Source: Clostridia bacterium (lineage in GTDB: Bacteria > Bacillota > Clostridia > UMGS1810). Taken from it: a stretch of 42,148 nucleotides of DNA. The stretch's first letter is position 1. Each line of letters begins with the position of its first letter. The translations under genes and the position numbers were made by a program. Shown here one piece after another: positions 1 through 7,493 of this stretch. Location: the NCBI GenBank assembly GCA_017397885.1, contig JAFQHQ010000097.1, forward strand, positions 1 through 42,148, read 5' to 3'. The notes beneath the pieces were generated by a model. The model had not been told where the DNA came from and made no database searches. It saw nothing but the letters and a program-made list of their open reading frames with translations.

Positions 1-45
1 AAGTTCATCACACAGATTATTGCGATAATTGAATAAAAAAGAATG

Positions 46-85
46 AGCCTCTAAGATTGACTCTCCTTGGAGGCTTTAATTTTTA
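46..85 (+). terminator. Possible terminator of an upstream gene outside the window
   Basis: AGCCTC at 46-51 can pair with GAGGCT at 70-75, followed by TTTAATTTTT. The loop of 18 nt is long and a shorter CTCC/GGAG hairpin is possible inside it. It would end transcription entering from the left. No complete gene is seen in 1-194. Confidence 0.4.
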
Positions 86-194
86 CTCAATAATTTCTTT
101 GCAAAACAAAATGCAACACCTGCCTGTATCTATAATTTATACACTTAAAAATATAAATCAAACAAACAAGTATTGCATTTCACTTTACAATTGA

Positions 195-332
195 CTAATA
201 ACAAAAGCCAAAAGCTTGCTGAGAGATGACCTCAGCGTGGAAGAAGTGAGCGATTGGCTCGGTTATACCGGCACGTCATATTTCATAAAAACCTTTAAAA
301 AGTTTACACTTAATTTCGTTCGCGAGATGTGA
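195..332 (+). pseudogene. AraC-family regulator, C-terminal remnant
   Basis: After an in-frame stop (192-194) the frame encodes about 45 residues that read like the last helix-turn-helix of an AraC protein: KSLLRDDLSVEEVSDWLGY, then TSYFIKTFKKF and a terminal NFVREM before TGA at 330-332. The pattern AK-LL, V-E-V---LGY, SYF---FKK is the second HTH of the family. No start codon, cupin domain or first HTH precedes it, so this is the 3' end of a decayed gene. The same 3' end recurs inverted at the right edge of the window. Function is presumably lost. Confidence 0.7.
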
Positions 333-388
333 TGTTAACGAATCCACGCCCGCAAATTGGCTGCATGCACTGCATGCTTTTTTATTTT
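310..388 (+). repeat. Left copy of AraC-tail/hairpin repeat (inverted copy at 41911-41986)
   Basis: Positions 310-336 match the reverse complement of 41960-41986 exactly over 27 nt. Weaker similarity continues to about 388, through the hairpin and T-run. The exact block encodes the C-terminal NFVREM and stop of an AraC-like protein. Confidence 0.75.
363..385 (+). terminator. Terminator-like hairpin behind the AraC remnant
   Basis: GCATGC at 363-368 pairs with GCATGC at 372-377 around a 3-nt loop and is followed by TTTTTT. It sits 30 nt after the AraC remnant stop. The converging propeller fragment ends at 404. Confidence 0.55.
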
Positions 389-403
389 ATATTCTTTGGA
401 AGT

Positions 404-950
404 TTATCTATACAAACTCATTGCTGCAACCGAATATACATCGTCAGCTATAAGCTTTGTTTCACCGTCATTTATCATGTAAAGTGACGAATCACTCACA
501 TAGTAAAACACCTTAGCATCATTACTATAACCGCCGTAGCTGTACTGACGATTATCACCTTTACCAATGACGGTATCCTTACCGTTTGCAAAAAGATGGA
601 AAGCAGATGTATAATCTTCTTCATTCCATACGGGATATACCACAGAGCCGTCTTCAATAATAATCGGACTGACAACCAAATAAACATTATTAGCAACCAA
701 GCCAATCTCGCCCTTATTTTCTCCGATCAGAGGGATTTTATATAAATCGCCTTCTTCGTTATATATGTTGCTTCCAATGTATCTGTAATGAGCTATATAA
801 TACACAGTGGTATTATCATGATTTGTAAAGACTCTTAACATTCCGGTATAATTGCCGATTTTTTCGGTCTTTCCGTCCTTCCAAATCCGGATGGTGTTAT
901 TTGCAATTCTGCCAATATGGTCATACACATCAAAAATCCGCAAGTTATTA
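404..950 (-). pseudogene. Beta-propeller-like protein, C-terminal fragment
   Basis: About 180 residues of a repetitive beta-rich protein, with blade-like strings such as VFYYVSDSSLYMINDGE, GSVVYPVWNEED and TIRIWKDGKTEKIG. These resemble the extracytoplasmic propeller of clostridial zinc-ribbon or DUF5050-type proteins, an assignment by texture only. The open frame extends upstream to 1033, but that part overlaps the end of the isomerase gene and has no ribosome binding site. The real homology seems to start right after the isomerase stop at 951. It is therefore probably 5'-truncated and not expressed on its own, although an internal ATG start cannot be excluded. Confidence 0.5.
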
Positions 951-1808
951 TCAATTTTCAGAAATGGTTTTCTCAAGGAAATCAAAGGCTGTTTTAATGT
1001 CTGCAGCGGGGTTGTCTCCCACTTCTCTTTCAATTGTCAAAAATCCATTATAACCAATTTCTTCAAGTGCTTTGAGATAATTGGGGAAATCAACACTTCC
1101 TGTACCGAGAGGAACTTCCTCAAAATATTTTATGTCACCAAAGCCCTCGGGAACAGGATGTACAACCTGATAGATATACTCCGGGTTACCGTCATTGAGC
1201 TTAATGCCGTCTTTGGCGTGAGTGTGAACAATATATTTTTTGAGAGTGTGCACCGCTTTTACCGGGTCATCACCTGTTACCATTTTAAAGTTTGCAGGGT
1301 CAAGGTTAACCGCAACACCCGTTGAGCCGAGAGAATCAAGAAAACCTTTTAAAACATCTGCTGTTTCAGGACCTGTTTCGATTGCAAAATGAGCGTTCAT
1401 ACTGTCTGCATAGTTTGCCAGTTCAAAACAAGCCTCCTGCATGATTTTATAGCGATCGTGATTTGGATCGGAAGGAACAACACCAATGTGAGTGGTGACA
1501 ATGTCTGTTTCAAGATCTTTTGCAAGGTCAACAATTCTTTTTGATTTTTCAATAAGCTCGGCATTTTTTTCTTTGTGACCAAAGCCCATACCAAGATCAC
1601 CGCAAAGAGCAGAAAAAACAAGACCGTTTGACTTGACCTCGTCAAGGAGAGCTCGTCTGGCACTGCCTGAGAGATTTTCAGGTGCGTTTTCACCCTTTGT
1701 CGCATACATTTGAATGCCTTTTGCACCAAGCTCTGACGCCTTTTTTATTGCTTCCGAACGTCCAAGTTTAAAAGACTCGAGAATAACACCTATAGGAAAT
1801 TTATACAT
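951..1808 (-). CDS. Sugar phosphate isomerase/epimerase (xylose isomerase-like TIM barrel)
   Basis: A 285-residue cytoplasmic protein of the AP-endonuclease-2/xylose-isomerase-like TIM barrel family, which isomerises or epimerises sugars or inositols using a divalent metal. Recognisable barrel motifs are TTHIGVVPSDP (about 105-115), FAIETGPE (E144, likely metal ligand), NLDPANF (D170), VHTHAKD (H195, H197) and LTIEREVGDNP near the C-terminus (a likely ligand Glu). Length is typical. The start is fixed by AAGGAGG a few bases upstream. It is the last gene of a three-gene operon with two Gfo/Idh/MocA dehydrogenases (15-nt gap), a combination often seen in inositol or rare-sugar catabolism. The substrate cannot be told from the sequence. 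Confidence 0.85.
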   Translation of the reverse strand: MYKFPIGVILESFKLGRSEAIKKASELGAKGIQMYATKGENAPENLSGSARRALLDEVKSNGLVFSALCGDLGMGFGHKEKNAELIEKSKRIVDLAKDLETDIVTTHIGVVPSDPNHDRYKIMQEACFELANYADSMNAHFAIETGPETADVLKGFLDSLGSTGVAVNLDPANFKMVTGDDPVKAVHTLKKYIVHTHAKDGIKLNDGNPEYIYQVVHPVPEGFGDIKYFEEVPLGTGSVDFPNYLKALEEIGYNGFLTIEREVGDNPAADIKTAFDFLEKTISEN

Positions 1809-1823
1809 TTTACTTCCTCCTTA

Positions 1824-2894
1824 TCAAAGGGTTACTTCTTTGTGCTCTGTTGCAGATTTGTAAATTGCTTCCATGATTTCCTGAGTGAGAATGTTAACAT
1901 TAATACTTGAGGGAAGCTTATCATTGTTTTCCTGAATAGCTTTTATATAAGCATCAATTTCATTCTGGAACATGTTTCCGGTTTTATATTCAAAGGTTGT
2001 TTTGGTAAGCATGTTGTTTTTAGTTGAATAGAGAGTGAAGTTTCCGCCGTATTTAAGTCTGATGCCGGCTTTGTCACCCATAAAGTCGATGAAGGTATCT
2101 TCTTCGCCGATATTCTGAGCCCATGCACCATTAAAGGAGATAACGGGACCGTCGGTTCTGATGAGACCGGTGATGCTTTCTTCAACATCACAGACTCCGT
2201 CACCGCCAAATTTTGCGGTATCTTCTGCCCACATGCCGGTGTATACATAATCATTGATGTTTTTGCCAAGCACTGTGAACATTTCACTGCTTACGGTTTT
2301 AGCTTTGGGGTCACCGCAAACATACATAACAAGGTCAAGATAGTGAACACCCCAGTCGATGAGGACACCACCGCCTGCAACAGTCTTGTTGGTGAAATCA
2401 CCACCGATACCGGGAATATTACGGTGGGATCTGAAGCTCATGTATACGTGATGAATGTTGCCAAGTTCACCCTGAGATACAAGCTCTTTAATCTTGTTAA
2501 CGGCGTCATTAAAACGATTAACAACACCAATATTCAAAATTTTTCCGGTTTCATTTTTAACTTTTTGCATTTCAATTGCTTCATCAAGAGTTCTTGCGGC
2601 AGGTTTTTCGCAAAGAACATTTTTACCTGCACGGAGAGCTTCAAAGGTGATTGAAGCATGACAATAGTTTGGTGTGCAGATTGAAATTGCATCAATTTCG
2701 GGATCGTTTAAGATAATTTTGTAGTCTGTAATTGCTTTTCCGCCATATTCATTGCTTGCTTTAATCGCTTTTTCTTCAATAAGGTCGCAAACATAAACAA
2801 TTTCAGCATCGGGATTGTTTTTGTATGAAGGAAGATGTGCATGATTTGCAATTCTTCCGCAACCTATAACGCCGACTTTGATTTTTTTTGACAT
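1824..2894 (-). CDS. Gfo/Idh/MocA family NAD(P)-dependent oxidoreductase
   Basis: A 356-residue dehydrogenase. The N-terminal Rossmann fold shows KVGVIGCGRIANHAHLPSY (6-24) with the dinucleotide-binding glycines, then VYVCDL. The family signature CEKPAART (95-102) contains the conserved Lys97 of EKP. The C-terminal alpha/beta domain has GVLIDWGVHYLDLVMYVCG, whose Asp/His pair is the usual catalytic region. Such enzymes oxidise or reduce hydroxyl groups on sugars, inositols or glycosides. AGGAGAG lies 7 nt before the ATG. It is the middle gene of the 3912-951 operon, 13 nt after a second member of the same family. The two proteins are not close copies, so they may catalyse successive steps or act on different epimers. 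Confidence 0.9.
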   Translation of the reverse strand: MSKKIKVGVIGCGRIANHAHLPSYKNNPDAEIVYVCDLIEEKAIKASNEYGGKAITDYKIILNDPEIDAISICTPNYCHASITFEALRAGKNVLCEKPAARTLDEAIEMQKVKNETGKILNIGVVNRFNDAVNKIKELVSQGELGNIHHVYMSFRSHRNIPGIGGDFTNKTVAGGGVLIDWGVHYLDLVMYVCGDPKAKTVSSEMFTVLGKNINDYVYTGMWAEDTAKFGGDGVCDVEESITGLIRTDGPVISFNGAWAQNIGEEDTFIDFMGDKAGIRLKYGGNFTLYSTKNNMLTKTTFEYKTGNMFQNEIDAYIKAIQENNDKLPSSINVNILTQEIMEAIYKSATEHKEVTL

Positions 2895-2907
2895 TTCGAA
2901 TCTCTCC

Positions 2908-3912
2908 TCATTTATTATAAAGTTTTTCTTTCATTTTTTTGTCTGCATTCATAACACACATAAAACCTTTGTATACATCATCTATCTCGGGAATTGCCGG
3001 AGCATCCTCTTCAATCATCTTTATGAGATGTTTAAGCTCTGCACCGGTGGGTCTTCTCTGACAGTCGCAATTTATTGTTATATATTCCTTTTCGGGGTAT
3101 TTGTAATATTCAATAAGGTCGCCTTCCTCCTGACAGGTAAATCGTCTGCCTGCCTCTGTGAGAGTGATTCTTCCTTTGGGACCAAAAAACTCTTTTTTGT
3201 TATCTGCAGAAATTGTGTTTGCCCAGCCTGCTTCATAATATGCAACACTGCCGTCTTCCATGCGGATTGTCATGAGACCGTAGTTAAATGAATCCTCGGG
3301 TGTCTCGTCGCCTATTCTCGAAGCTATGCCGTCAATTTCTTTGACTTCACTGCCCGTAAACCAACGACACACATCCACATAGTGAACACCGCAATCTACC
3401 ACAGGGGTTGAATCCTTTAAAATTGCTTTGTACTTTTTCCAGTCCATAACATGATGGTTCTGATTCATTCGAAGAACAATGGGATGTCCTATGGCACCGT
3501 CTGTAATCATTTGAGCAATTTTTTTGTAGCTTTCGTTAAAACGAAGAATGTAACCAATCTGCACCTTTATGGAAGCCGATTTGACAATGGATACAAATTC
3601 ACGAGCTTCTTCTTCGGTGGCTGTGATTGGTTTTTCGCACAAAAGATGCTTACCGTATTTAACACACTCTTTCAAAAAGGTAAGATGAGACGAAGGATAT
3701 GTAGCACAGATTATGATGTCAGTATTTTCATCCTGCATATACTCTATGTAAGAATCCGAAAAACTTTTTGCATTGTATTTTCTTGCGATAATACGGGCTT
3801 TTTCGATGTCAAGATCACACACTCCGTACACACATACATTTTCCATGGTGTATATATCCTGGAGGTGTCTTTCACCCATGAGTCCGCATCCTATAAGAAC
3901 CACATTATACAT
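2908..3912 (-). CDS. Gfo/Idh/MocA family oxidoreductase, first gene of operon
   Basis: A 334-residue protein with N-terminal Rossmann motif VVLIGCGLMGERHL (4-17), VCDLD at the end of strand 2, the EKP signature in LCEKPITATEEEA (91-103) and the C-terminal motif DCGVHYVDVCRWFTG. These mark an NAD(P)-dependent sugar or polyol dehydrogenase. It shares the fold but not close identity with the next gene. AAGGA lies 9 nt before the ATG. Transcription probably starts near 3961 from the promoter at 3968-3996, which overlaps the promoter of the divergent AraC gene. That arrangement makes this operon the likely target of the AraC regulator. Confidence 0.9.
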   Translation of the reverse strand: MYNVVLIGCGLMGERHLQDIYTMENVCVYGVCDLDIEKARIIARKYNAKSFSDSYIEYMQDENTDIIICATYPSSHLTFLKECVKYGKHLLCEKPITATEEEAREFVSIVKSASIKVQIGYILRFNESYKKIAQMITDGAIGHPIVLRMNQNHHVMDWKKYKAILKDSTPVVDCGVHYVDVCRWFTGSEVKEIDGIASRIGDETPEDSFNYGLMTIRMEDGSVAYYEAGWANTISADNKKEFFGPKGRITLTEAGRRFTCQEEGDLIEYYKYPEKEYITINCDCQRRPTGAELKHLIKMIEEDAPAIPEIDDVYKGFMCVMNADKKMKEKLYNK

Positions 3913-3948
3913 TTAAATCATTCCTTGCGTATCTATGAAAATTCAGTC

Positions 3949-3977
3949 TTGAAATATCTTCTGTTATATTGTATAAT
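3949..3977 (+). promoter_or_regulatory. Sigma-A-type promoter for the AraC gene at 4070
   Basis: TTGAAA at 3949-3954, 17-nt spacer, TATAAT at 3972-3977. Predicted start of transcription is near 3984, about 85 nt before the ATG. It overlaps the opposing promoter at 3968-3996. Confidence 0.7.
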
Positions 3978-3996
3978 TTTATCAGGGAAATTTCAA
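3968..3996 (-). promoter_or_regulatory. Sigma-A-type promoter for the dehydrogenase operon
   Basis: On the minus strand TTGAAA (3996-3991), 17-nt spacer, TACAAT (3973-3968). Both -35 hexamers belong to the inverted repeat CTTGAAAT / ATTTCAAG (3948-3955 and 3990-3997). The two -10 boxes overlap, so polymerase cannot occupy both promoters at once. Confidence 0.65.
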
Positions 3997-4069
3997 GTAT
4001 ATTTTTTGCGTTTAATTAGCATTATATTGCTATTTAGCTGTCTCAATTTTACATTTTGAGGTGATTTTC

Positions 4070-4897
4070 ATGAAATCTTTAAATTATACATATGAGCCAC
4101 ACATACTCCCCGATGCCCGAACACCTTACCTTTATCACGACAAAATAAAAGTTACCGGTTCAAAAATGATTCCAAACTGGCACCGCAATGTGGAATTTTT
4201 ACGGTTTTTTTCGGGAGAAGGCAGGGTCATATGCGACGGTGAATCCTTCACTGTCGGCGAGGGGGATATTTTTGTTGCCAACTCCAATTGCATGCACGCA
4301 ATACATTCGGACACGGGAGTTGTGTATCAGTGTCTGATTATTGATGCCGATTTTTGTCAGGAAAACGGCGTTGACACCGACAAGATTGCTTTCACGCCCT
4401 ATATTCACGACGAAGCCCTCGTCCGTAAATATGACTCCATCGTACATGAAATTCACACCGAAAGTGATTTTAGAGTTACAGCAATACGTTCTTCGGTTTT
4501 AAATTTTTTGCTTTATCTTTCCAGGAATTACCTTGATAAAAATACCCTGTTTGATAAGCATATCCGCAAGAGCACCGCAGAAAGCATAAAAATTGCAACT
4601 CTCTACATAAAATCTCATCTCACCGAAAAACTGACCCTTGATGACATTGCAATGCAAACCGGTCTTTCAAAATTTCACTTTGCAAGAGAATTCAAGAAGA
4701 ATGTGGGCATGACAACCGTAAACTACATAAACATTCTCCGATGCGCAAAAGCAAGAAAAATGCTCTCTTCGGGGAGCTACCGTGTTTATGAGGTTCAGGA
4801 TGAATGTGGATTTGAAAACGCATCTTATTTCACAAAGGTATTCAAGCATTTTTGCGGGGTTACTCCTGCAGAATTTTTAAAATCAATTGTCGACTGA
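4070..4897 (+). CDS. AraC family transcriptional regulator
   Basis: A 275-residue one-component regulator. An N-terminal cupin-like sensor is seen in NWHRNVEFLRFFSGEGRV and DGESFTVGEGDIFVANSNCMH, and a C-terminal double HTH in LTLDDIAMQTGLSKFHFAREFKK and the closing CGFENASYFTKVFKHFCGVTPAEF. Family members usually bind a sugar and activate or repress nearby catabolic genes. The ATG at 4070 is preferred: a GTG at 4061 is in frame but forms part of the Shine-Dalgarno sequence GAGGTGA (4058-4064). The gene is divergent from the isomerase/dehydrogenase operon, which it probably controls. Its last 15 nt overlap the 3' end of the convergent deacetylase gene. Confidence 0.9.
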   Translation: MKSLNYTYEPHILPDARTPYLYHDKIKVTGSKMIPNWHRNVEFLRFFSGEGRVICDGESFTVGEGDIFVANSNCMHAIHSDTGVVYQCLIIDADFCQENGVDTDKIAFTPYIHDEALVRKYDSIVHEIHTESDFRVTAIRSSVLNFLLYLSRNYLDKNTLFDKHIRKSTAESIKIATLYIKSHLTEKLTLDDIAMQTGLSKFHFAREFKKNVGMTTVNYINILRCAKARKMLSSGSYRVYEVQDECGFENASYFTKVFKHFCGVTPAEFLKSIVD

Positions 4898-5734
4898 GCC
4901 GAGAATGTCAAAAGCGCTCACGTTGTTGTTGCGATTAAACCTTTTGAGGTGAAAAAGACACGACGGATCGGAGCTTATGGTGTTAATTCCCTCTCTGCAA
5001 CTGAATGTAACCCTGTAACCAAAGCATTTTAAAACCGATACACTTTCTTCGCTGATACTCCCAAAGGGATAGGCATATGCTACCGGAGATATTCCGGTGG
5101 CATTTTTTATTGCCAGATGAGCATTTTTCATATCCTCAAAAAAGACCCTGCGATATTCTTCACTGTTTTCACCGTCTGCTTTGTCGCTTCCCATTCTTCC
5201 ATCGGAAAGAGAGTGCATATTATACGAATGATTGCCAATCTCCACAAGACGAGAATCTGTCATTTCTTTAATCTGCGACCACGTCATGTTGGCATAAGCA
5301 GGATTGGGATCGGGATTTTTTGTCTGATAGTCCGACCAATATGCAATTGGTGATATCAAAACCTTGACAGCGTATTTTTTGATGATGGGAAAAGCATAGA
5401 GATAATTATTTAAATAACCGTCATCAAAGGTTATCATTACACCTTTTTCCGGCAGTTTTTTTCCTGTTTCAAAATGACCAATCAAATCCGAAACACTCAC
5501 AAATTCATATCCGTTTTCTTTCAGCCACACAATGTCTTTTTCAAACTCTCTCACATCAATCACATATTCCGACTCCTTGCCGCCATCGGTGAATCCATGA
5601 TACATGAGTACTGCCAGCTTTGTTTCGCTCACAGGTGCCGACGCCGGAATTTCGTTTGATGTTTTCATTTGCAACATAATAAGCATAATAACAAAAATAA
5701 AAGATATTGCTTTTTGAATAAGAAACCGTCTCAT
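4883..5734 (-). CDS. Polysaccharide deacetylase (NodB domain), membrane-anchored or secreted
   Basis: A 283-residue carbohydrate esterase family 4-like protein. Residues 8-22 are a hydrophobic signal or anchor segment, so the catalytic part is outside the membrane. NodB motifs: VLMYHGF (43-49), TFDDGY (102-107; D104 as base, D105 as metal ligand), GNHSYNMH (167-174; H169 and H174 as metal ligands) and AYAYPFGS for motif 3. Such enzymes remove N- or O-acetyl groups from peptidoglycan or other surface glycans. AAGGGG precedes the ATG. It lies just downstream of the rpsR terminator in the same direction and may depend on read-through, since no clear promoter was found in the 50-nt gap. The exact substrate is unknown. 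Confidence 0.88.
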   Translation of the reverse strand: MRRFLIQKAISFIFVIMLIMLQMKTSNEIPASAPVSETKLAVLMYHGFTDGGKESEYVIDVREFEKDIVWLKENGYEFVSVSDLIGHFETGKKLPEKGVMITFDDGYLNNYLYAFPIIKKYAVKVLISPIAYWSDYQTKNPDPNPAYANMTWSQIKEMTDSRLVEIGNHSYNMHSLSDGRMGSDKADGENSEEYRRVFFEDMKNAHLAIKNATGISPVAYAYPFGSISEESVSVLKCFGYRVTFSCREGINTISSDPSCLFHLKRFNRNNNVSAFDILGSVDN

Positions 5735-5782
5735 TTCATACGCCCCTTTGCAAAATACTTATGCCCGATAAGGGACGTTTAT

Positions 5783-5819
5783 GTAAAACAAAAGAGCCCG
5801 ATAAATTTTCGGACTCTTA
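5783..5819 (-). terminator. Intrinsic terminator of the rpsF-ssb-rpsR operon
   Basis: On the minus strand AAGAGTCCGA pairs with TCGGGCTCTT (one G-U pair) around a 7-8 nt AT loop, followed by TTGTTTT. It begins 14 nt after the rpsR stop. Confidence 0.85.
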
Positions 5820-5833
5820 TAATGTGAATTTTA

Positions 5834-6070
5834 TTATTCAGCTGTGAAAGGAAGAAGAGCGATGTGTCTTGCTCTCTTAATAGCAATTGTAAGCTGTCTC
5901 TGGTGTTTAGCACAGTTACCGCTGATTCTTCTGGGGAGAATCTTAGCTCTTTCAGAAACATATCTTCTGAGTTTTGCTATATCCTTATAATCAATTTCCT
6001 GAATTTTATCTGCACAGAAAGCACAAACTTTTCTTTTGGGTTTTCTGCGGAAAGTCTTTTCTTCAGCCAT
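5834..6070 (-). CDS. rpsR: 30S ribosomal protein S18
   Basis: A 78-residue protein that pairs with S6 on the platform of the small ribosomal subunit. Typical S18 signatures are [19 protein letters not shown] and [16 protein letters not shown]. The N-terminal CAFC motif with a later Cys/His gives the metal-binding (C+) form found in many Clostridia. AAGGAGG lies 8 nt before the ATG. It is the third gene of the conserved rpsF-ssb-rpsR operon, and a strong terminator follows. Confidence 0.98.
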   Translation of the reverse strand: MAEEKTFRRKPKRKVCAFCADKIQEIDYKDIAKLRRYVSERAKILPRRISGNCAKHQRQLTIAIKRARHIALLPFTAE

Positions 6071-6092
6071 TTTTATTACCTCCTTTTAATAA

Positions 6093-6539
6093 TTAGAAGG
6101 GCAGGTCGTCGTCAGCTGCCGGCATAGGCATGAAACCGTCATTTTCGTCAAATGAGGGCATAGCCGGTGCGGCACTCGGAGCAGAAGTGTTTGCAGAGGG
6201 TTGGAAGGAATCGCCTGAAGATGCTTTGCTGTCCACGAAATGAACTTCATCACAAGCAACTTCTGTAACATAAACCTTTTGACCGTCTTTATTATCATAG
6301 TTTCTGGTCTGAATACTGCCTACAATACCTACCATGCGTCCTTTAGCAAAATATTTTGCCAAAAAGTCAGCCTGCTGTCTCCATGCTACGCAGTTAATGA
6401 AATCTGCATCATAATTGCCTTCGGCATTTCTGAATCTTCTGTTGACAGCGATTGAAAAGCTACAAACGCTAACGCCGTTTGCAGTTGTTCTGAGTTCGGG
6501 ATCTCTTGTGAGTCGTCCCACGAGTATTGCCTTATTCAT
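6093..6539 (-). CDS. ssb: Single-stranded DNA-binding protein
   Basis: A 148-residue SSB. The OB fold occupies about residues 1-105, opening MNKAILVGRLTRDPELR and containing INCVAWRQQADFLAKYFAKG. A Ser/Pro/Ala-rich linker leads to the acidic tip DDDLPF, which in this family recruits repair and replication partners. It coats single-stranded DNA as a tetramer during replication and recombination. Its place between rpsF and rpsR is the classical Bacillota arrangement. GAGAGGTGA precedes the ATG, and there are only short gaps to both neighbours, so all three should be on one transcript. Confidence 0.98.
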   Translation of the reverse strand: MNKAILVGRLTRDPELRTTANGVSVCSFSIAVNRRFRNAEGNYDADFINCVAWRQQADFLAKYFAKGRMVGIVGSIQTRNYDNKDGQKVYVTEVACDEVHFVDSKASSGDSFQPSANTSAPSAAPAMPSFDENDGFMPMPAADDDLPF

Positions 6540-6557
6540 AACAATTCACCTCTCAAA

Positions 6558-6848
6558 TTACTTTCTGATAACTATTGTTCTGAGAATACCATCGGTGATG
6601 TTATAAACTCTTTCGAGTTCGGCAACAAATTCAGCCTCGCTTGCAAAGTTAACCAAAACATAATAACCTTCTGTTTTGTAATCAATTTCATAAGCAAGAC
6701 GTCTTTTGCCCCATACGTCAACGGATTCAACTGTACCGTTAGCGGTGATCATAGCCTGGAACTTTTCGGAAATAGCTGTGATCTGATCTTCCGGTAAAGA
6801 CGCATCGATAACAAAAATAGTTTCGTAATTGTTGATAACATTTGTCAT
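6558..6848 (-). CDS. rpsF: 30S ribosomal protein S6
   Basis: A 96-residue S6 protein with the ferredoxin-like fold, seen in NYETIFVIDASLPEDQI, VDVWGKRRLAYEI and the closing ITDGILRTIVIRK. It binds 16S rRNA together with S18. AAGGAGGTGA gives an almost perfect ribosome binding site. It is the first gene of the operon with ssb and rpsR, driven by a consensus promoter at 6948-6976. Its leader can form a stem that includes the ribosome binding site, consistent with S6:S18 feedback known in other bacteria. Confidence 0.98.
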   Translation of the reverse strand: MTNVINNYETIFVIDASLPEDQITAISEKFQAMITANGTVESVDVWGKRRLAYEIDYKTEGYYVLVNFASEAEFVAELERVYNITDGILRTIVIRK

Positions 6849-6860
6849 AATGTTTCACCT

Positions 6861-6895
6861 CCTTGTGGACTATGGCCCCGAATATCGGAGCAAGG
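6861..6895 (-). promoter_or_regulatory. Putative S6:S18-responsive rpsF leader structure
   Basis: In the minus-strand transcript CCTTG (6895-6891) can pair with CAAGG (6865-6861), the latter being part of the AAGGAGG ribosome binding site. Inside is a second stem, GCTCCGA / TCGGGGC (6891-6885 and 6881-6875, one G-U pair), with a 3-nt loop. This resembles the known rpsF leader, in which the S6:S18 complex binds a two-stem RNA and blocks translation. A further perfect hairpin, CTCTGAA / TTCAGAG, lies upstream at about 6898-6913. Confidence 0.55.
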
Positions 6896-6947
6896 AACTC
6901 TGAATTTTCAGAGCTACTGATAAATCGACCTTAAAATCAGCCTTATC

Positions 6948-6976
6948 ATTATAATATATAAAAAGTAATTTGTCAA
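6948..6976 (-). promoter_or_regulatory. Consensus sigma-A promoter of rpsF-ssb-rpsR
   Basis: On the minus strand TTGACA (6976-6971), 17-nt spacer, TATAAT (6953-6948): both hexamers are exact consensus. The predicted 5' UTR is about 90 nt, enough to hold the leader hairpins. Confidence 0.88.
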
Positions 6977-7028
6977 GTATACTTTTTATATAAAAATGTC
7001 TTTTTTTACCGTTTGTTTTAGGTAATTA

Positions 7029-7334
7029 TTAATCCTCAAAATCCTGTTCGGCAAGCCATGCTTCAAAAGCATCCGCAGCCACATCATATTCTGCATCATC
7101 TTCGATGTCATCAAGAACGGGCGCACCGTCTTCGGCTTCACTATAACGATAGAGGAAAACTTCATCATCTTCAACACCTTCGGCCTCTGCCATAGGCAAA
7201 AGTGCAATGTAGTCCTTGTCGTCTGCTTTGTATACTGTGAGAACAGCACATTCAAGAGTTGAACCGTCATCAAGAGTGAGTTCCACCGCTACATAGCTTT
7301 CATCATCCATGGGAAATTGTTTGTTTTCGTTCAT
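7029..7334 (-). CDS. DUF1292 domain protein (YrzB-like)
   Basis: A 101-residue, very acidic cytoplasmic protein. The core VAVELTLDDGSTLECAVLTV followed by YIALLPM and EVFLYRY is the DUF1292 pattern common in Bacillota; its function is not established. It then has an acidic tail (DDIEDDAEYDVAADAFEAWL). AGGAGGG lies 9 nt before the ATG. It has its own promoter (7363-7391) and is not part of the ribosomal operon. In other Firmicutes DUF1292 genes sit near the Holliday-junction resolvase yqgF and alaS, which are not present here. Confidence 0.85.
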   Translation of the reverse strand: MNENKQFPMDDESYVAVELTLDDGSTLECAVLTVYKADDKDYIALLPMAEAEGVEDDEVFLYRYSEAEDGAPVLDDIEDDAEYDVAADAFEAWLAEQDFED

Positions 7335-7362
7335 AATAATAACCCTCCTTGAGTTTTTTTAT

Positions 7363-7391
7363 ATTATAACAGAATACACCGGATAATGCAA
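7363..7391 (-). promoter_or_regulatory. Promoter of the DUF1292 gene
   Basis: On the minus strand TTGCAT (7391-7386), 17-nt spacer, TATAAT (7368-7363). The ribosome binding site follows about 15 nt downstream. Confidence 0.7.
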
Positions 7392-7434
7392 GTAATTTAT
7401 GTACATCTCTATTTGCTATTCCCTAATCCCTGTG

Positions 7435-7463
7435 TTGACTTATTTTTGTGTTTGATGTATAAT
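7435..7463 (+). promoter_or_regulatory. Promoter of azlCD
   Basis: TTGACT (7435-7440), 17-nt spacer, TATAAT (7458-7463). Transcription should start near 7470, about 24 nt before the azlC ATG. This rules out the longer reading frame that begins at 7386. Confidence 0.85.
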
Positions 7464-7493
7464 TATTTCATTATAACACAATTGGAGAAACAT

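Noticed and set aside
852-1325. Long plus-strand frame opposite the isomerase and propeller fragment
   Set aside because: It is antisense to a well-supported gene, with no ribosome binding site and atypical Cys/Phe-rich composition.
4061-4069. GTG start of the AraC gene three codons before the ATG
   Set aside because: The GTG is part of the Shine-Dalgarno sequence GAGGTGA that serves the ATG at 4070.
7386-7493. N-terminal extension of AzlC
   Set aside because: It would start upstream of a TTGACT-17-TATAAT promoter; the ATG at 7494 has a proper ribosome binding site and gives the normal family length.
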